Positions 1 through 7,531 of a stretch of 54,722 nucleotides of DNA are shown piece by piece. This DNA is from Bacillus fungorum (GTDB lineage: Bacteria; Bacillota; Bacilli; Bacillales; Bacillaceae_G), in NCBI RefSeq assembly GCF_002746455.1, contig NZ_NWUW01000026.1:1-54722 (forward strand), in the 5' to 3' direction. Below the pieces are notes generated by a model. It was given only the letters and a program-made list of their open reading frames with translations, ran no database searches and was not told the origin of the DNA. The position numbers and the translations under genes are program-made. Each line of letters opens with the position of its first letter. Position 1 is the stretch's first letter.

Positions 1-403
1 CATTTCATACTTTTAAAAAAATCTCCACTCTTAGCCACGATTTTCTTATGAAATGGAAAAGCATATTTCATAAGAAAACCGAGTCTATATTGAGTTTTAA
101 ATTTTTGACAGGCTTTTTGTCTTACGCCAAGCCGACACCAAAAAGGAAGCTGTTAAGGCAGCCGACTTGCGTTACTAAGTGTAGCCTGTCAAACCGCCTA
201 AAACCGAGGGGGATAATCCCCCACACCCCCTAGCCAACCTCCCCCAAAAAGTGAAGGACAATCCCAAACCCGAAAGAAAAAAGCAAGAAAAACCGAAAAA
301 AATCAAAAGTTTTTACACAAGTTCTTACAAAAGTATTTACTTTTGTAAGAACTAATGATATAATTATAAATGTAAGGTAGTTAAACAAATTTAAATTTTA
401 AGG
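1..403 (+). repeat. Right half of long structured repeat; identical to the window's other end
   Basis: These bases are identical to 54320-54722, so this is the same DNA seen twice across the junction of a circular molecule. It is the right part of the ~785-bp repeat whose other copies are at 27218-28003 and 32998-33787. It holds a 14-bp inverted repeat around 42-79 (TTTTCTTATGAAAT and its complement) and a large imperfect one whose perfect ends are TTGACAGGCT and AGCCTGTCAA around 101-195. An open frame at 48-233 is not kept in the other copies, so I treat the stretch as non-coding. It ends in the iteron promoter of the gene at 415. Confidence 0.9.
320..364 (+). promoter_or_regulatory. Iteron-operator promoter P1
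   Basis: Arms AGTTCTTACAAAAGT and ACTTTTGTAAGAACT (320-334, 339-353) flank four bases. The -35 TTTACT (336-341) starts within the spacer and runs into the right arm; 17 bp later comes the -10 TATAAT (359-364). The arms are 12-bp TTACTTTTGTAA-type iterons, the same unit as in the presumed tubC region at 10.47-10.62 kb. The leader from about 371 to the SD site is nearly the same in all sister promoters. Occupancy of the iterons should block RNA polymerase; I infer TubR as the binder. Confidence 0.8.
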
Positions 404-414
404 AGTGCTTGAAA

Positions 415-858
415 GTGCAAACAGTTTATGAGGTATTGAGAATTAAGCAAGAAAGAGTAGAAGTAAAAGGAATTAAGATTCCAAGAATCACAAGCTCCGA
501 GATTGGAGCAAACATGGCTCGTCAATTTATTGGTGACGAAGATCGAGAAGTATTTTTTATTGCTTGCTTAAATACTCAATTAGAAGTTATGGCAGTACAC
601 AGGGTACATGTTGGAACATTACATTATAGTGTGGTTGCAATGAGGGATGTCTTCAAGACAGCTATCTTAAATAATAGTTATAGCATCATGGCTTTTCACA
701 ACCACCCAAGCAATAGCCCGTTCCCTTCTGATGCTGATTATGAATTAACAAAACAATTACTTGAATCAGGTTCAATATTAGGGATACCGCTACTTGACCA
801 CGTTATCGTAACTGAAAAAGGGCATTACTCATTCAAGGTAAATAGTGACCTATTTTAA
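415..858 (+). CDS. RadC-like JAMM/MPN domain protein
   Basis: A 147-residue protein with a complete JAMM metalloprotease signature: H95-x-H97, seven residues, S105, two residues, D108. This is the arrangement of the RadC/JAB family, whose biochemical role is unsettled (suggested links to DNA repair and recombination; plasmids and phages often carry truncated versions like this one). The start is taken as GTG at 415 because alignment of the shared leader puts it exactly where sister genes have ATG, seven bases after AAGGAG; an in-frame TTG at 409 is less likely. It is the first gene after promoter P1, so probably part of the iteron regulon. A hairpin terminator follows. Confidence 0.85.
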   Translation: MQTVYEVLRIKQERVEVKGIKIPRITSSEIGANMARQFIGDEDREVFFIACLNTQLEVMAVHRVHVGTLHYSVVAMRDVFKTAILNNSYSIMAFHNHPSNSPFPSDADYELTKQLLESGSILGIPLLDHVIVTEKGHYSFKVNSDLF

Positions 859-863
859 TTAAA

Positions 864-915
864 AATAAGGATATACTTTTTATAAAGTATATCCTTATAA
901 AATGTTTTATTTTTA
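864..915 (+). terminator. Terminator after the JAMM gene
   Basis: A 13-bp perfect stem (AAGGATATACTTT and its complement, 867-896) is followed by a T-rich run. It would separate the JAMM gene from the next one. Confidence 0.7.
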
Positions 916-947
916 TATAAATAATAGAATGGGAGAAGGGATTTATA

Positions 948-1361
948 ATGGAAATAAAAGATAATGATACATTAAAAAAAGAATTGTTAGATATGCCAAT
1001 AGAAACCCAAATACAAGCACGTAATTTTATAAGAATTTTAAAAACGAAACACATGGATATGCTGAAGTTTAAGGAAATAAAGGAAAAAGAACGTGAAGCC
1101 TTTCGATTTTACCGCACAGGGTGTCGGATTAATCTGTCTCATATCTCATGTATTAAATGTGAAAATACGCCAAAACAAGCCGTTGGGAATTGTTATGAAG
1201 TGATCTATAAAAAGAAAAAAATTGGTTATGTAGCACAAGTTAAAGATGGCTGGTTATGTGTAGAAGATTTTTCTGACTTTACAAATTCTAATAAGGGAAT
1301 TTTAGCAGACATGAGGAAAGTTGCTATTGATAAATTTATACAAAGACTTTTAAATGATTAG
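948..1361 (+). CDS. Hypothetical protein, 137 aa
   Basis: No family recognised. A charged helical N-terminal half (many K/E, around residues 1-50) leads to a segment with two cysteines (IKCENTP near residue 68 and a tryptophan/cysteine pair WLCVEDF near 101) and a short helical end. No signal peptide or membrane segment. The ATG follows GGGAGAAGGG at good spacing. It lies between the JAMM gene terminator and a small membrane protein gene, reads the same way, and has no iteron operator of its own. Confidence 0.65.
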   Translation: MEIKDNDTLKKELLDMPIETQIQARNFIRILKTKHMDMLKFKEIKEKEREAFRFYRTGCRINLSHISCIKCENTPKQAVGNCYEVIYKKKKIGYVAQVKDGWLCVEDFSDFTNSNKGILADMRKVAIDKFIQRLLND

Positions 1362-1404
1362 GATTAACAACTTATAATATGAAGTTTTGAAAATTGCTTT
1401 TTAG

Positions 1405-1423
1405 TAGTAATTTATTTATACTA
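1405..1423 (+). promoter_or_regulatory. TAGTA-type inverted repeat, copy 1
   Basis: TAGTA, nine bases (ATTTATTTA), TACTA. The same 19-bp site occurs at 46376-46394, with close variants at 41923-41941 and 46188-46206, each upstream of a small gene. This copy lies about 20 bp before the start at 1444. The copy at 46376 is in front of a small winged-helix protein gene (46447), which is the best candidate binder. Confidence 0.5.
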
Positions 1424-1443
1424 AGGAAAGAAAGGTGCTTGAA

Positions 1444-1656
1444 ATGTTTAATACATTGCATGTTATAGTTTTTTCCGCCTTTTTATTATTAGGTTGTGCG
1501 GTTTTATTAATAGTATCAGAATTAGAATGTGGGAAAAAACATGGTATTGTAATTCAAAATTGTGCGATACTACTTTTTATTTCTGGAATTGCTACGGCTT
1601 TTAGTTATTTAGCATCTAATATAGTGTTTGAATTTCTTACAAATGTAAATAATTAA
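1444..1656 (+). CDS. Small membrane protein, 70 aa
   Basis: Two predicted membrane helices (about residues 5-27 and 39-63) joined by a short charged loop. Function unknown. ATG at 1444 is preferred over upstream TTG because AAAGGTGC lies at good spacing. A TAGTA-type operator sits just upstream, which suggests control separate from the iteron promoters. Confidence 0.6.
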   Translation: MFNTLHVIVFSAFLLLGCAVLLIVSELECGKKHGIVIQNCAILLFISGIATAFSYLASNIVFEFLTNVNN

Positions 1657-1679
1657 CGTAGAAGGGAGTGTTTATATTA

Positions 1680-1766
1680 ATGAAAATGTATGTTGAATAT
1701 GAAATGCCGGAGGAAACAATTATTATTCCAAAAGATGAAAAAGAAGAAAAAATTTTTATTGTGTAA
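1680..1766 (+). CDS. Small acidic peptide, 28 aa
   Basis: A 28-codon open frame with a strong SD site (AAGGGAG) starts 24 bp after the previous gene and ends directly at a terminator. The product is acidic and begins MKMYVEYEMPEE. The SD and tight packing support translation, but no homologue is recognised and the size makes the call uncertain. Confidence 0.45.
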   Translation: MKMYVEYEMPEETIIIPKDEKEEKIFIV

Positions 1767-1795
1767 AGTCCATTGTATATGGGCTTTTTTTATTT
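1764..1795 (+). terminator. Terminator
   Basis: AAGTCCAT, a short loop and ATGGGCTT (one G-T pair) followed by seven T residues, directly at the stop codon of the 28-aa frame. Confidence 0.7.
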
Positions 1796-1803
1796 GTGTT
1801 TTT

Positions 1804-1848
1804 AGTTCTTACATTTGTATTTACTTTTGTAAGAACTAATGATATAAT
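1804..1848 (+). promoter_or_regulatory. Iteron-operator promoter P2
   Basis: Same design as P1: left arm AGTTCTTACATTTGT (one iteron variant), right arm ACTTTTGTAAGAACT, and TATAAT at 1843-1848. The shared leader with AAGGAGTG follows. Drives the gene at 1898. Confidence 0.8.
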
Positions 1849-1897
1849 TTTAGATATAAGGTAGTTAAACAAATTTAAATTTTAAGGAGTGTTGAAA

Positions 1898-2134
1898 ATG
1901 CACACTGTAGCTAAAAAACAAGTTAAGGTAAATTGTAAAAAGGTATCTATTTCAAAAATTGTAGATTTACAAAAAGTTAAGTATAAAGTCAAAGATCGTT
2001 ATGAAAAATTAAATCGTTGGTTTGGTATTGAAGAATGTAAAAGTGACCAAATCATTTATTATGGAACATTTGCTTTAGGAATTATAATACCATTAAGTTC
2101 TTATATAATTGGTGGTATAGCTTACGGTTTTTAA
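1898..2134 (+). CDS. Small membrane-anchored basic protein, 78 aa
   Basis: A lysine-rich N-terminal half (residues 1-45) is followed by one hydrophobic helix near the C terminus (about 55-76). Function unknown. ATG at 1898 follows the shared leader SD AAGGAGTG. It forms a single-gene transcription unit between promoter P2 and its own terminator, so it is probably induced with the other iteron-controlled genes. Confidence 0.65.
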   Translation: MHTVAKKQVKVNCKKVSISKIVDLQKVKYKVKDRYEKLNRWFGIEECKSDQIIYYGTFALGIIIPLSSYIIGGIAYGF

Positions 2135-2162
2135 GGAATATAAAATAAATTCAATATTATAT

Positions 2163-2201
2163 GTAAAGCCCATTATCTCAAAAATAATGGGCTTTTTTTA
2201 T
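2163..2201 (+). terminator. Terminator
   Basis: AAGCCCATTAT and ATAATGGGCTT form a perfect 11-bp stem followed by a run of T. Confidence 0.85.
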
Positions 2202-2214
2202 TTGTAAACACATT

Positions 2215-2259
2215 AGTTCTTACATTTGTATTTACTTTTGTAAGAACTAATGTTATAAT
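2215..2259 (+). promoter_or_regulatory. Iteron-operator promoter P3
   Basis: AGTTCTTACATTTGT and ACTTTTGTAAGAACT arms with TATAAT at 2254-2259. Its leader differs slightly (AGATAGTTAA), and that variant pairs perfectly with UUAACUAUCU of the candidate small RNA at 2862. Confidence 0.8.
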
Positions 2260-2307
2260 TATATATATCAGATAGTTAATAAATTTAAATTTTAGGGAGT
2301 GTTGAAA

Positions 2308-2751
2308 ATGAAGTATTTTAAAAATGTTTCTACACTAGAGGAATTAAAAAAGGCATATAAGCGTTTGGCTAAAATTCATCATCCTGATTGTGGTGGCGAA
2401 CATACTGAATTTATTGAAATGAAAAATGAATATGATTCATTACTTAAACAATTAAATAATGGACAAGAACAAGCTGACACATTTAGAAACATAATTGATG
2501 AAATTATCAAATATAACATCGAAATTGAAATTATAGGTACTTGGATATGGGTCACAGGAAACACTTACCCAATTCGAAAAGAACTAAATAAAGTAGGTTT
2601 TAAATATTCACGTAAGAAAAAAGCTTGGCATTTTCATGAGGGAGAATATAAAAAGAATCACAAGAAGCAATTTACTTTAGATGAAATTAGAGAAATGCAC
2701 GAAGTTAAAAAAGTTAAAGTGAAAAAAGATATTCTAGCGATTAAAGGATAA
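2308..2751 (+). CDS. J-domain (DnaJ-like) protein, 147 aa
   Basis: The N-terminal ~45 residues look like a J domain: a helix with lysine-rich KKAYKRLAKIHHPDCGG, including the H25-P26-D27 motif that stimulates Hsp70 ATPase. The rest (about 55-147) is unlike DnaJ: no glycine-rich or zinc-finger domain, and an aromatic/basic segment around 80-115. Short J-proteins on plasmids and phages may steer host DnaK toward a particular target; that is inference. ATG at 2308 follows the shared leader with GGGAG. Single-gene unit under P3, ending in its own terminator. Confidence 0.8.
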   Translation: MKYFKNVSTLEELKKAYKRLAKIHHPDCGGEHTEFIEMKNEYDSLLKQLNNGQEQADTFRNIIDEIIKYNIEIEIIGTWIWVTGNTYPIRKELNKVGFKYSRKKKAWHFHEGEYKKNHKKQFTLDEIREMHEVKKVKVKKDILAIKG

Positions 2752-2776
2752 AGGGCTTTAAGCCCTTTATTTTTTG
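2750..2776 (+). terminator. Terminator after the J-domain gene
   Basis: AAAGGGCTT and AAGCCCTTT form a tight stem at the stop codon, followed by T residues. Confidence 0.85.
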
Positions 2777-2827
2777 ATGTTAGGAAAGAAAACTTAATAA
2801 ATATTATCAATAATGATTCAAAAAGGA

Positions 2828-2856
2828 TTGTTAAAATAAAAAAAATAAGTTATAAT
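2828..2856 (+). promoter_or_regulatory. Promoter of the candidate small RNA
   Basis: -35 TTGTTA (2828-2833), 17-bp spacer, perfect -10 TATAAT (2851-2856). No iteron overlaps it, so it would be active when TubR is absent or present. Confidence 0.65.
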
Positions 2857-2861
2857 GAAGT

Positions 2862-2942
2862 TACCTTAAAATTTTAAATTTAGTAGTTTAACTATCTACG
2901 GAATAAGCGGCTTATCAATTTGATAAGCCGCTTATTTTTTTT
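2862..2942 (+). ncRNA. Candidate trans-acting small RNA, antisense to the shared leader
   Basis: Between the promoter at 2828-2856 and a perfect 16-bp terminator stem (2902-2936, loop ATT, then T residues) lies about 40 nt with no plausible reading frame. It is an inverted relative of the leader shared by the iteron-controlled genes. CCTTAAAATTT pairs with AAATTTTAAGG, which includes the AAGG of the SD site; then, after one bulge, AAATTT; then GTTTAACTATCT pairs over 12 positions (one G-U) with AGGTAGTTAAAC of the leader. It could repress translation of seven or more mRNAs. Alternatively it is a relic of an inverted leader copy, but the separate promoter and terminator argue for a real RNA. 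Confidence 0.6.
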
Positions 2943-3016
2943 GTGTTTAAAAATCATTGTTTTTTGATAAGATTAAAAGGGTTGCTCTAACCATTTCTTT
3001 CTGAATATTCAATTTT

Positions 3017-3058
3017 GTAAACAATTTCTGTTTACTGTATAAATTTAGGTTGTATTAT
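3017..3058 (+). promoter_or_regulatory. Promoter and operator of the adhesin operon
   Basis: GTAAACA, five bases, TGTTTAC (3017-3035) is a perfect inverted repeat overlapping the -35 TTTACT (3031-3036); -10 TATTAT (3053-3058) lies 16 bp later. The position fits repression by the XRE protein encoded immediately downstream. Confidence 0.6.
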
Positions 3059-3079
3059 GGTAAAATCTACATATAGGAG

Positions 3080-3322
3080 GTGATACAAATTTCGCCTTTT
3101 ATGTCAAAAAAAGAGATTAGCAGACTGGAGGGAGAACGTAGGCGTAGAAAGTTACAACTAAAGAAAGTTGCACATGATTTAGGTATGGTAAAACAGCAAT
3201 TAAATGCAATTGAAAAAAATCGACGTACAGTCGATTCTAAATTAGCATTTAAAATTGCAGACTACTATTCAAAACCTGTTGAAGAATTATTTCAAGCAAC
3301 TCGTTTTGAAGCACGATCTTGA
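3080..3322 (+). CDS. XRE-family helix-turn-helix regulator
   Basis: About 75-80 residues, mostly one Cro/CI-type HTH domain: a basic RRRRKLQLKKVAHDLGM segment for the first helices, MVKQQLNAIEKNRRTVD as turn and recognition helix, then IADYYSKPVEELF as the typical closing helix. Likely a repressor acting on the inverted repeat at 3017-3035 and so on itself and the adhesin gene 28 bp downstream. The start is unclear: a near-perfect AGGAGGTGAT at 3075-3084 overlaps the GTG at 3080, the first ATG is 3101 (20 bases away), and the best-spaced codon is ATT at 3089. Confidence 0.8.
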   Translation: MIQISPFMSKKEISRLEGERRRRKLQLKKVAHDLGMVKQQLNAIEKNRRTVDSKLAFKIADYYSKPVEELFQATRFEARS

Positions 3323-3350
3323 TCTTTGAAAAATGAATAGGAGTGAAGAA

Positions 3351-6300
3351 ATGGTTGGAGCAGTTCGTAACAAAAAAGTTTTTTCTATTGTATTCACTAT
3401 TGTAAGTGTTTTTACACTTATGTTCTCTATGATTTTTCCACAACATAAGGCAAGTGCAGAAGTATTAAATCATGAAAAGTATGACAATAAAGGTTGGGTA
3501 TATTCAAAACATCTAAAATTCTTCCTTCAAACTGATTTAATTAAGTTGGCAGATGGAAGGATTGCTTATTGTTTAGATGAACGTTTAAGTTCTCCAAATG
3601 GTCATGACCTTGAACCAATTGGACGTTTAAGTGATGAAGCGTATCGAGTGATGGCATATGGATATCCTGAAAAACAACCTAATGAATTAGGCGCATCTAA
3701 TTGGCAGGAAGCACATTTCGGTACTCAAATAGCATTATGGGTTGTTAATACAGATATTGACTATTCAGAATTACGTTTTGATAATCCACGTGTTAAAAGT
3801 GTAGTTGATCACATTTTAAATGATGTGAGAACAAAAGATACAACACAGGATTTCACGTTTGAAGTATCTCCAACTTCTAATGTTGCAAAAGTTGAAGGTG
3901 ACTTTTACAAAGCAGGAGCGTTTAAAGTAACAACAAATGCAAAGGGAACATTTACACCACAAGCAATTAATGCACCAAATGGTACATATTTTGCAAATGC
4001 TAACGGTGAAAAGAAAACCACATTTAATAACGATGAAGAATTTTATGTTTACTTTGATAAAAACGCAGCTTCAGGCAACTTTAACATTAAAGTTACAGGT
4101 GATTTAGTTAAAACAGAAACAATGATATATAAATCACATGATGCAGGTGTACAAAATGCACTGTCTTTAGTTACAACAAAGCAAACACCAGTACAAGACA
4201 ATCTAAGTGTTAACTGGATTTCAAAAGGTTCATTAGAATTAGAAAAAGTTAATGAAAATGGACAGAAATTAGCTGGGGCAAAGTTTGATGTAAAAAATGC
4301 AAAAGGTGAAACCGTTGCTACAATTACAACAGATGAAAACGGCTATGGCAAGGTAGATAATCTTGATCTAGGCGCATATACAATTGTTGAAACTGAAGCA
4401 CCAAACGGTTATGTATTAGATGGTAAACCGCAAACAATAGAAGTTAAGAATGGAGAAATAGCCAAGATTCATGCTGTTAACAAACTATCAAAAGGTAGTA
4501 TTGAAATTCATAAAGTGGACGATAATAAAAAGCCATTACAAGGCGTAGAGTTCACCGTATATAAAGATGATAAAGAAATTACAAAAGTAGTTACAGATGA
4601 AAATGGTATCGCTAGAGTAAATGATTTACCATTTGGTGAGTATTCATTTAAAGAAACTAAATCTTTAGATGGCTATATTGGTAGCAACGAAACTTATAAA
4701 TTTGAAATCAAGGAAAATGGTACAGTTCAACAATTCACTGTTTCTAATAAATTGATTAAAGGTAGTATTGAAATTCATAAAGTGGACGACAATAAAAAGC
4801 CGTTACAAGGCGTAGAGTTCACTGTATATAAAGATGGTAAAGAAATTACAAAAGTAGTTACAGATGAAAATGGTATTGCTAGAGTAAATGATTTACCGTA
4901 TGGCTCTTACACATTTAAAGAGACAAAAGGTTTAACAGGATATGAAGGTAGCAGTAAAACAGAAGCATTTGAAATTACAAAAGATGGTTCAAATCAAGTA
5001 TTCAATGTAACTAATAAATTAATTAAAGGAAACATTGAGATTCATAAAGTAGGAGACAATAAGCAGCCGTTACAAGGCGTAGAGTTTACTATTTATGATA
5101 AAGACAATAAAGAAGTTGCAAAAGTAGTTACAGACAAAAACGGTATTGCTAAATCAGGTGATTTACCATACGGCTCTTACACATTCAAAGAGACAAAAGG
5201 TTTAACAGGATATGTAGTAAATACTGATACATTTGATTTTAAGATTGAACAAAATGGTTCAAATCAAGTATTCAATGTAACTAATAAATTAATTAGAGGG
5301 AACATTGAGATTCATAAAGTAGGAGACAGTAAGCAGCCATTAGAAGGTGTAGAGTTTACTATTTATGATAAGGACAATAAAGAAGTTACAAAAGTAGTTA
5401 CAGACAAAAACGGTATTGCTAAATCAAGTGATTTACCATACGGCTCTTACTACTTTAAAGAAACAAAAGCAAAAACAGGTTATGTTGTTAATGATGCAAA
5501 AACAACATTTGATGTAAAAGAAAATGGTAAAACAATGAAATTTGATGTAGTAAATAAACTAATCAAAGGAAACATTGAAATTCATAAAGTAGGAGACAAC
5601 AAAAAGCCATTAGAAGGTGTAGAGTTCACTATTTATGATCTAAGCGATAAAGAAATTACAAAAGTAGTTACAGACAAAAACGGTATTGCTAAATCAAGTG
5701 ATTTACCATACGGCTCTTACTACTTTAAAGAAACAAAAGCAAAAACAGGTTATGTTGTTAATAGTACAAAAACAACATTCAGTGTAAAAGAAAACGGTAA
5801 AACAATGAAATTTGATGTAGTGAATAAACTAATCAAAGGAAACATTGAAATTCATAAAGTAGGAGACAACAAAAAGCCATTAGAAGGTGTAGAGTTCACT
5901 ATTTATGATGAAAAAGGAAACGAATTAAAACAAGTAATCACAGACAAAAATGGTATCGCTAAAGTAGATAATTTACCATACGGTTCTTACAAATTTAAAG
6001 AGACAAAAGCAAAAACAGGTTATGTAATTAATAAACAGACATTTGATTTTGATATTAAAGAAAATGGTAAAACATTAAAATTCGATGTAACCAACAAATT
6101 AATTAAAGGCAGCATTGAAATTCATAAAGTAAATGAAGCTAATCAGCCATTAGAAGGTGTAGAATTTACTGTTTATGACCAAAATAATAAAGAAATCAAA
6201 AAAGTAGTTACAGATAAAGAAGGAAAAGCAAAAGTAGATAATCTTCTTTACGGTAAGTATTACTTCAAGGAATCAAAAACTATTGAAGGATATGTAATTA

Positions 6301-7391
6301 ATCCTCAAAAATTTGAGTTTAGTATTGAAGAAGATGGAAAAGTGTTGCCATTTAACATTACTAACAATTTCATTAAAGGTAATATTAAACTTGTAAAAGT
6401 TGATTCTGAAAATAAGGATGTTAAATTAAAAGGCGCAGTTTTTGAATTGTTTGATACAACAAATGAAAAAATTGGAGAATATACAACTAATGAAAATGGT
6501 GAAATTACCGTTGAGGGTCTTGTATATGGGACATATAAATTTGTTGAAAAAGAAGCGCCAACAGGCTTTGTTTTAGATCAAAAAGAAATTGTTTTTGAAG
6601 TTAAAGAAGATGGTCAAGTAATTGAACTAGAAGCAACAAACAAAAAGATTACAGGTATACTTGAAATTGAAAAGGTTGATGTAGTAGACAGCAAACCACT
6701 TGCAAATACTAAATTCGAAATTTTCAATGAAAAGGGCGAAAAAGTTGTAGAAAAAGTTACAGATAAGAACGGAAAAGCAACATTTGAGAAATTACCTTTT
6801 GGTAAATATACATTTAAAGAAACAATTGCGCCTGAAGGTTATGTGATTGATGAAACAGTAGTACCATTTGAAATTTTAGAAGATGGTCAAATCATCAAAC
6901 ATAAAGTTACTAATGAAAAGATTACGGGTACACTTGAAATTATAAAAGTGGATGTAGTAGACAGTAAACCACTTCCAAACGCTAAATTCGTGATTTTCAA
7001 TGAAAAAGGCGAAAAAGTTGTAGAAAAAGTTACAGATAAAAACGGAAAAGCAACATTTGAAAAGCTACCTTATGGAAAGTATACGTTTAAAGAAACGTTT
7101 GCTCCTGAAGGTTACTTAATTAATGAAACGGTAGTTCCGTTTGAGATTAAAGAAAATGGTGAGATCATTAAGCATACGGTAGCGGATGAAAGAATACCGA
7201 CTCCTGAAAAACCAGAACAACCAAAACCTGAACAACCGAAAACAGAACAACCGAAAACAGAACAACCAAAACCTTTACCACAAACAGGTGGTCAAGAAGA
7301 TAATACAGTAAAATATGCTGGTTTAGGTGCAGTAGCAACAGCCTTAATTGGTCTTGCTTATGTTTTAATTAGAAGAAGAAAAGAAAATTAA
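3351..7391 (+). CDS. LPXTG cell-wall adhesin with thioester domain and 11 Cna-B repeats
   Basis: A 1346-residue surface protein. Order: signal peptide (cleavage near ASA-E37); a Cys-Gln thioester-type domain (about 40-280) with YCLDE around C74 and TQIALW around Q126, the two residues expected to form the internal thioester that binds host or cell targets covalently; eleven Cna-B-type repeats of 75-90 residues (about 285-1285) with lysine in the first strand (IEIHKV) and glutamate in FKETK as isopeptide pair; a proline/glutamate spacer; LPQTGG, hydrophobic helix and RRRKEN tail for sortase anchoring. Start at 3351 is chosen for AGGAG seven bases upstream. It likely promotes cell contact, perhaps mating-pair adhesion, since it lies on a conjugative plasmid with its own sortase. 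Confidence 0.93.
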   Translation: MVGAVRNKKVFSIVFTIVSVFTLMFSMIFPQHKASAEVLNHEKYDNKGWVYSKHLKFFLQTDLIKLADGRIAYCLDERLSSPNGHDLEPIGRLSDEAYRVMAYGYPEKQPNELGASNWQEAHFGTQIALWVVNTDIDYSELRFDNPRVKSVVDHILNDVRTKDTTQDFTFEVSPTSNVAKVEGDFYKAGAFKVTTNAKGTFTPQAINAPNGTYFANANGEKKTTFNNDEEFYVYFDKNAASGNFNIKVTGDLVKTETMIYKSHDAGVQNALSLVTTKQTPVQDNLSVNWISKGSLELEKVNENGQKLAGAKFDVKNAKGETVATITTDENGYGKVDNLDLGAYTIVETEAPNGYVLDGKPQTIEVKNGEIAKIHAVNKLSKGSIEIHKVDDNKKPLQGVEFTVYKDDKEITKVVTDENGIARVNDLPFGEYSFKETKSLDGYIGSNETYKFEIKENGTVQQFTVSNKLIKGSIEIHKVDDNKKPLQGVEFTVYKDGKEITKVVTDENGIARVNDLPYGSYTFKETKGLTGYEGSSKTEAFEITKDGSNQVFNVTNKLIKGNIEIHKVGDNKQPLQGVEFTIYDKDNKEVAKVVTDKNGIAKSGDLPYGSYTFKETKGLTGYVVNTDTFDFKIEQNGSNQVFNVTNKLIRGNIEIHKVGDSKQPLEGVEFTIYDKDNKEVTKVVTDKNGIAKSSDLPYGSYYFKETKAKTGYVVNDAKTTFDVKENGKTMKFDVVNKLIKGNIEIHKVGDNKKPLEGVEFTIYDLSDKEITKVVTDKNGIAKSSDLPYGSYYFKETKAKTGYVVNSTKTTFSVKENGKTMKFDVVNKLIKGNIEIHKVGDNKKPLEGVEFTIYDEKGNELKQVITDKNGIAKVDNLPYGSYKFKETKAKTGYVINKQTFDFDIKENGKTLKFDVTNKLIKGSIEIHKVNEANQPLEGVEFTVYDQNNKEIKKVVTDKEGKAKVDNLLYGKYYFKESKTIEGYVINPQKFEFSIEEDGKVLPFNITNNFIKGNIKLVKVDSENKDVKLKGAVFELFDTTNEKIGEYTTNENGEITVEGLVYGTYKFVEKEAPTGFVLDQKEIVFEVKEDGQVIELEATNKKITGILEIEKVDVVDSKPLANTKFEIFNEKGEKVVEKVTDKNGKATFEKLPFGKYTFKETIAPEGYVIDETVVPFEILEDGQIIKHKVTNEKITGTLEIIKVDVVDSKPLPNAKFVIFNEKGEKVVEKVTDKNGKATFEKLPYGKYTFKETFAPEGYLINETVVPFEIKENGEIIKHTVADERIPTPEKPEQPKPEQPKTEQPKTEQPKPLPQTGGQEDNTVKYAGLGAVATALIGLAYVLIRRRKEN

Positions 7392-7406
7392 CCCCCTCTT
7401 TAAATT

Positions 7407-7447
7407 TAAGAAGCGATATCACTAACAAGTGGTATCGCTTCTTTATT
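7407..7447 (+). terminator. Terminator of the adhesin gene
   Basis: GAAGCGATATCAC and a near-complementary GTGGTATCGCTTC enclose a short loop, followed by TTTATT. Strong stem, modest T run. Confidence 0.75.
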
Positions 7448-7474
7448 ATCAAAATTGGTTTAATGTAAAGAAAT

Positions 7475-7517
7475 GAATGTTAGCACAAACGATAAAGCGT
7501 GTTTGTGGCCAACATTC
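7475..7517 (+). repeat. CACAAAC hairpin family, copy 1
   Basis: Outer stem GAATGTT/AACATTC and inner stem CACAAAC or ACAAAC/GTTTGT with loop GATAAAGCGT. One of five copies (25691, 42264, 48381, 52474); the inner sequence is kept and the outer stem changes with pairing preserved. Here it forms the 5' untranslated region of the sortase gene, ending a few bases before its SD site. Confidence 0.75.
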
Positions 7518-7531
7518 AAAAAGGAGAAGAA

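Noticed and set aside
37..84. Insertion-sequence end repeats around the long repeats
   Set aside because: No transposase, no target duplications, and the inverted repeats lie inside the unit rather than at its ends.
165..200. Nick-site-like CTAAGTGTAGCCT, similar to RSF1010-type oriT
   Set aside because: Similarity is about 10 of 12 bases, no matching MOBQ relaxase is encoded, and the site is present three times; kept only as a weak resemblance.
48..233. Open frame of 61 codons in the long repeat (also 54367-54552)
   Set aside because: In copy B the matching frame has a stop (CAG changed to TAG), copy C is shifted, and the region is strongly folded; it does not behave as a gene.
4480..7180. 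Tandem DNA repeats suggesting a CRISPR or satellite array
   Set aside because: They are in-frame Cna-B protein repeats of about 240-270 bp without spacers.
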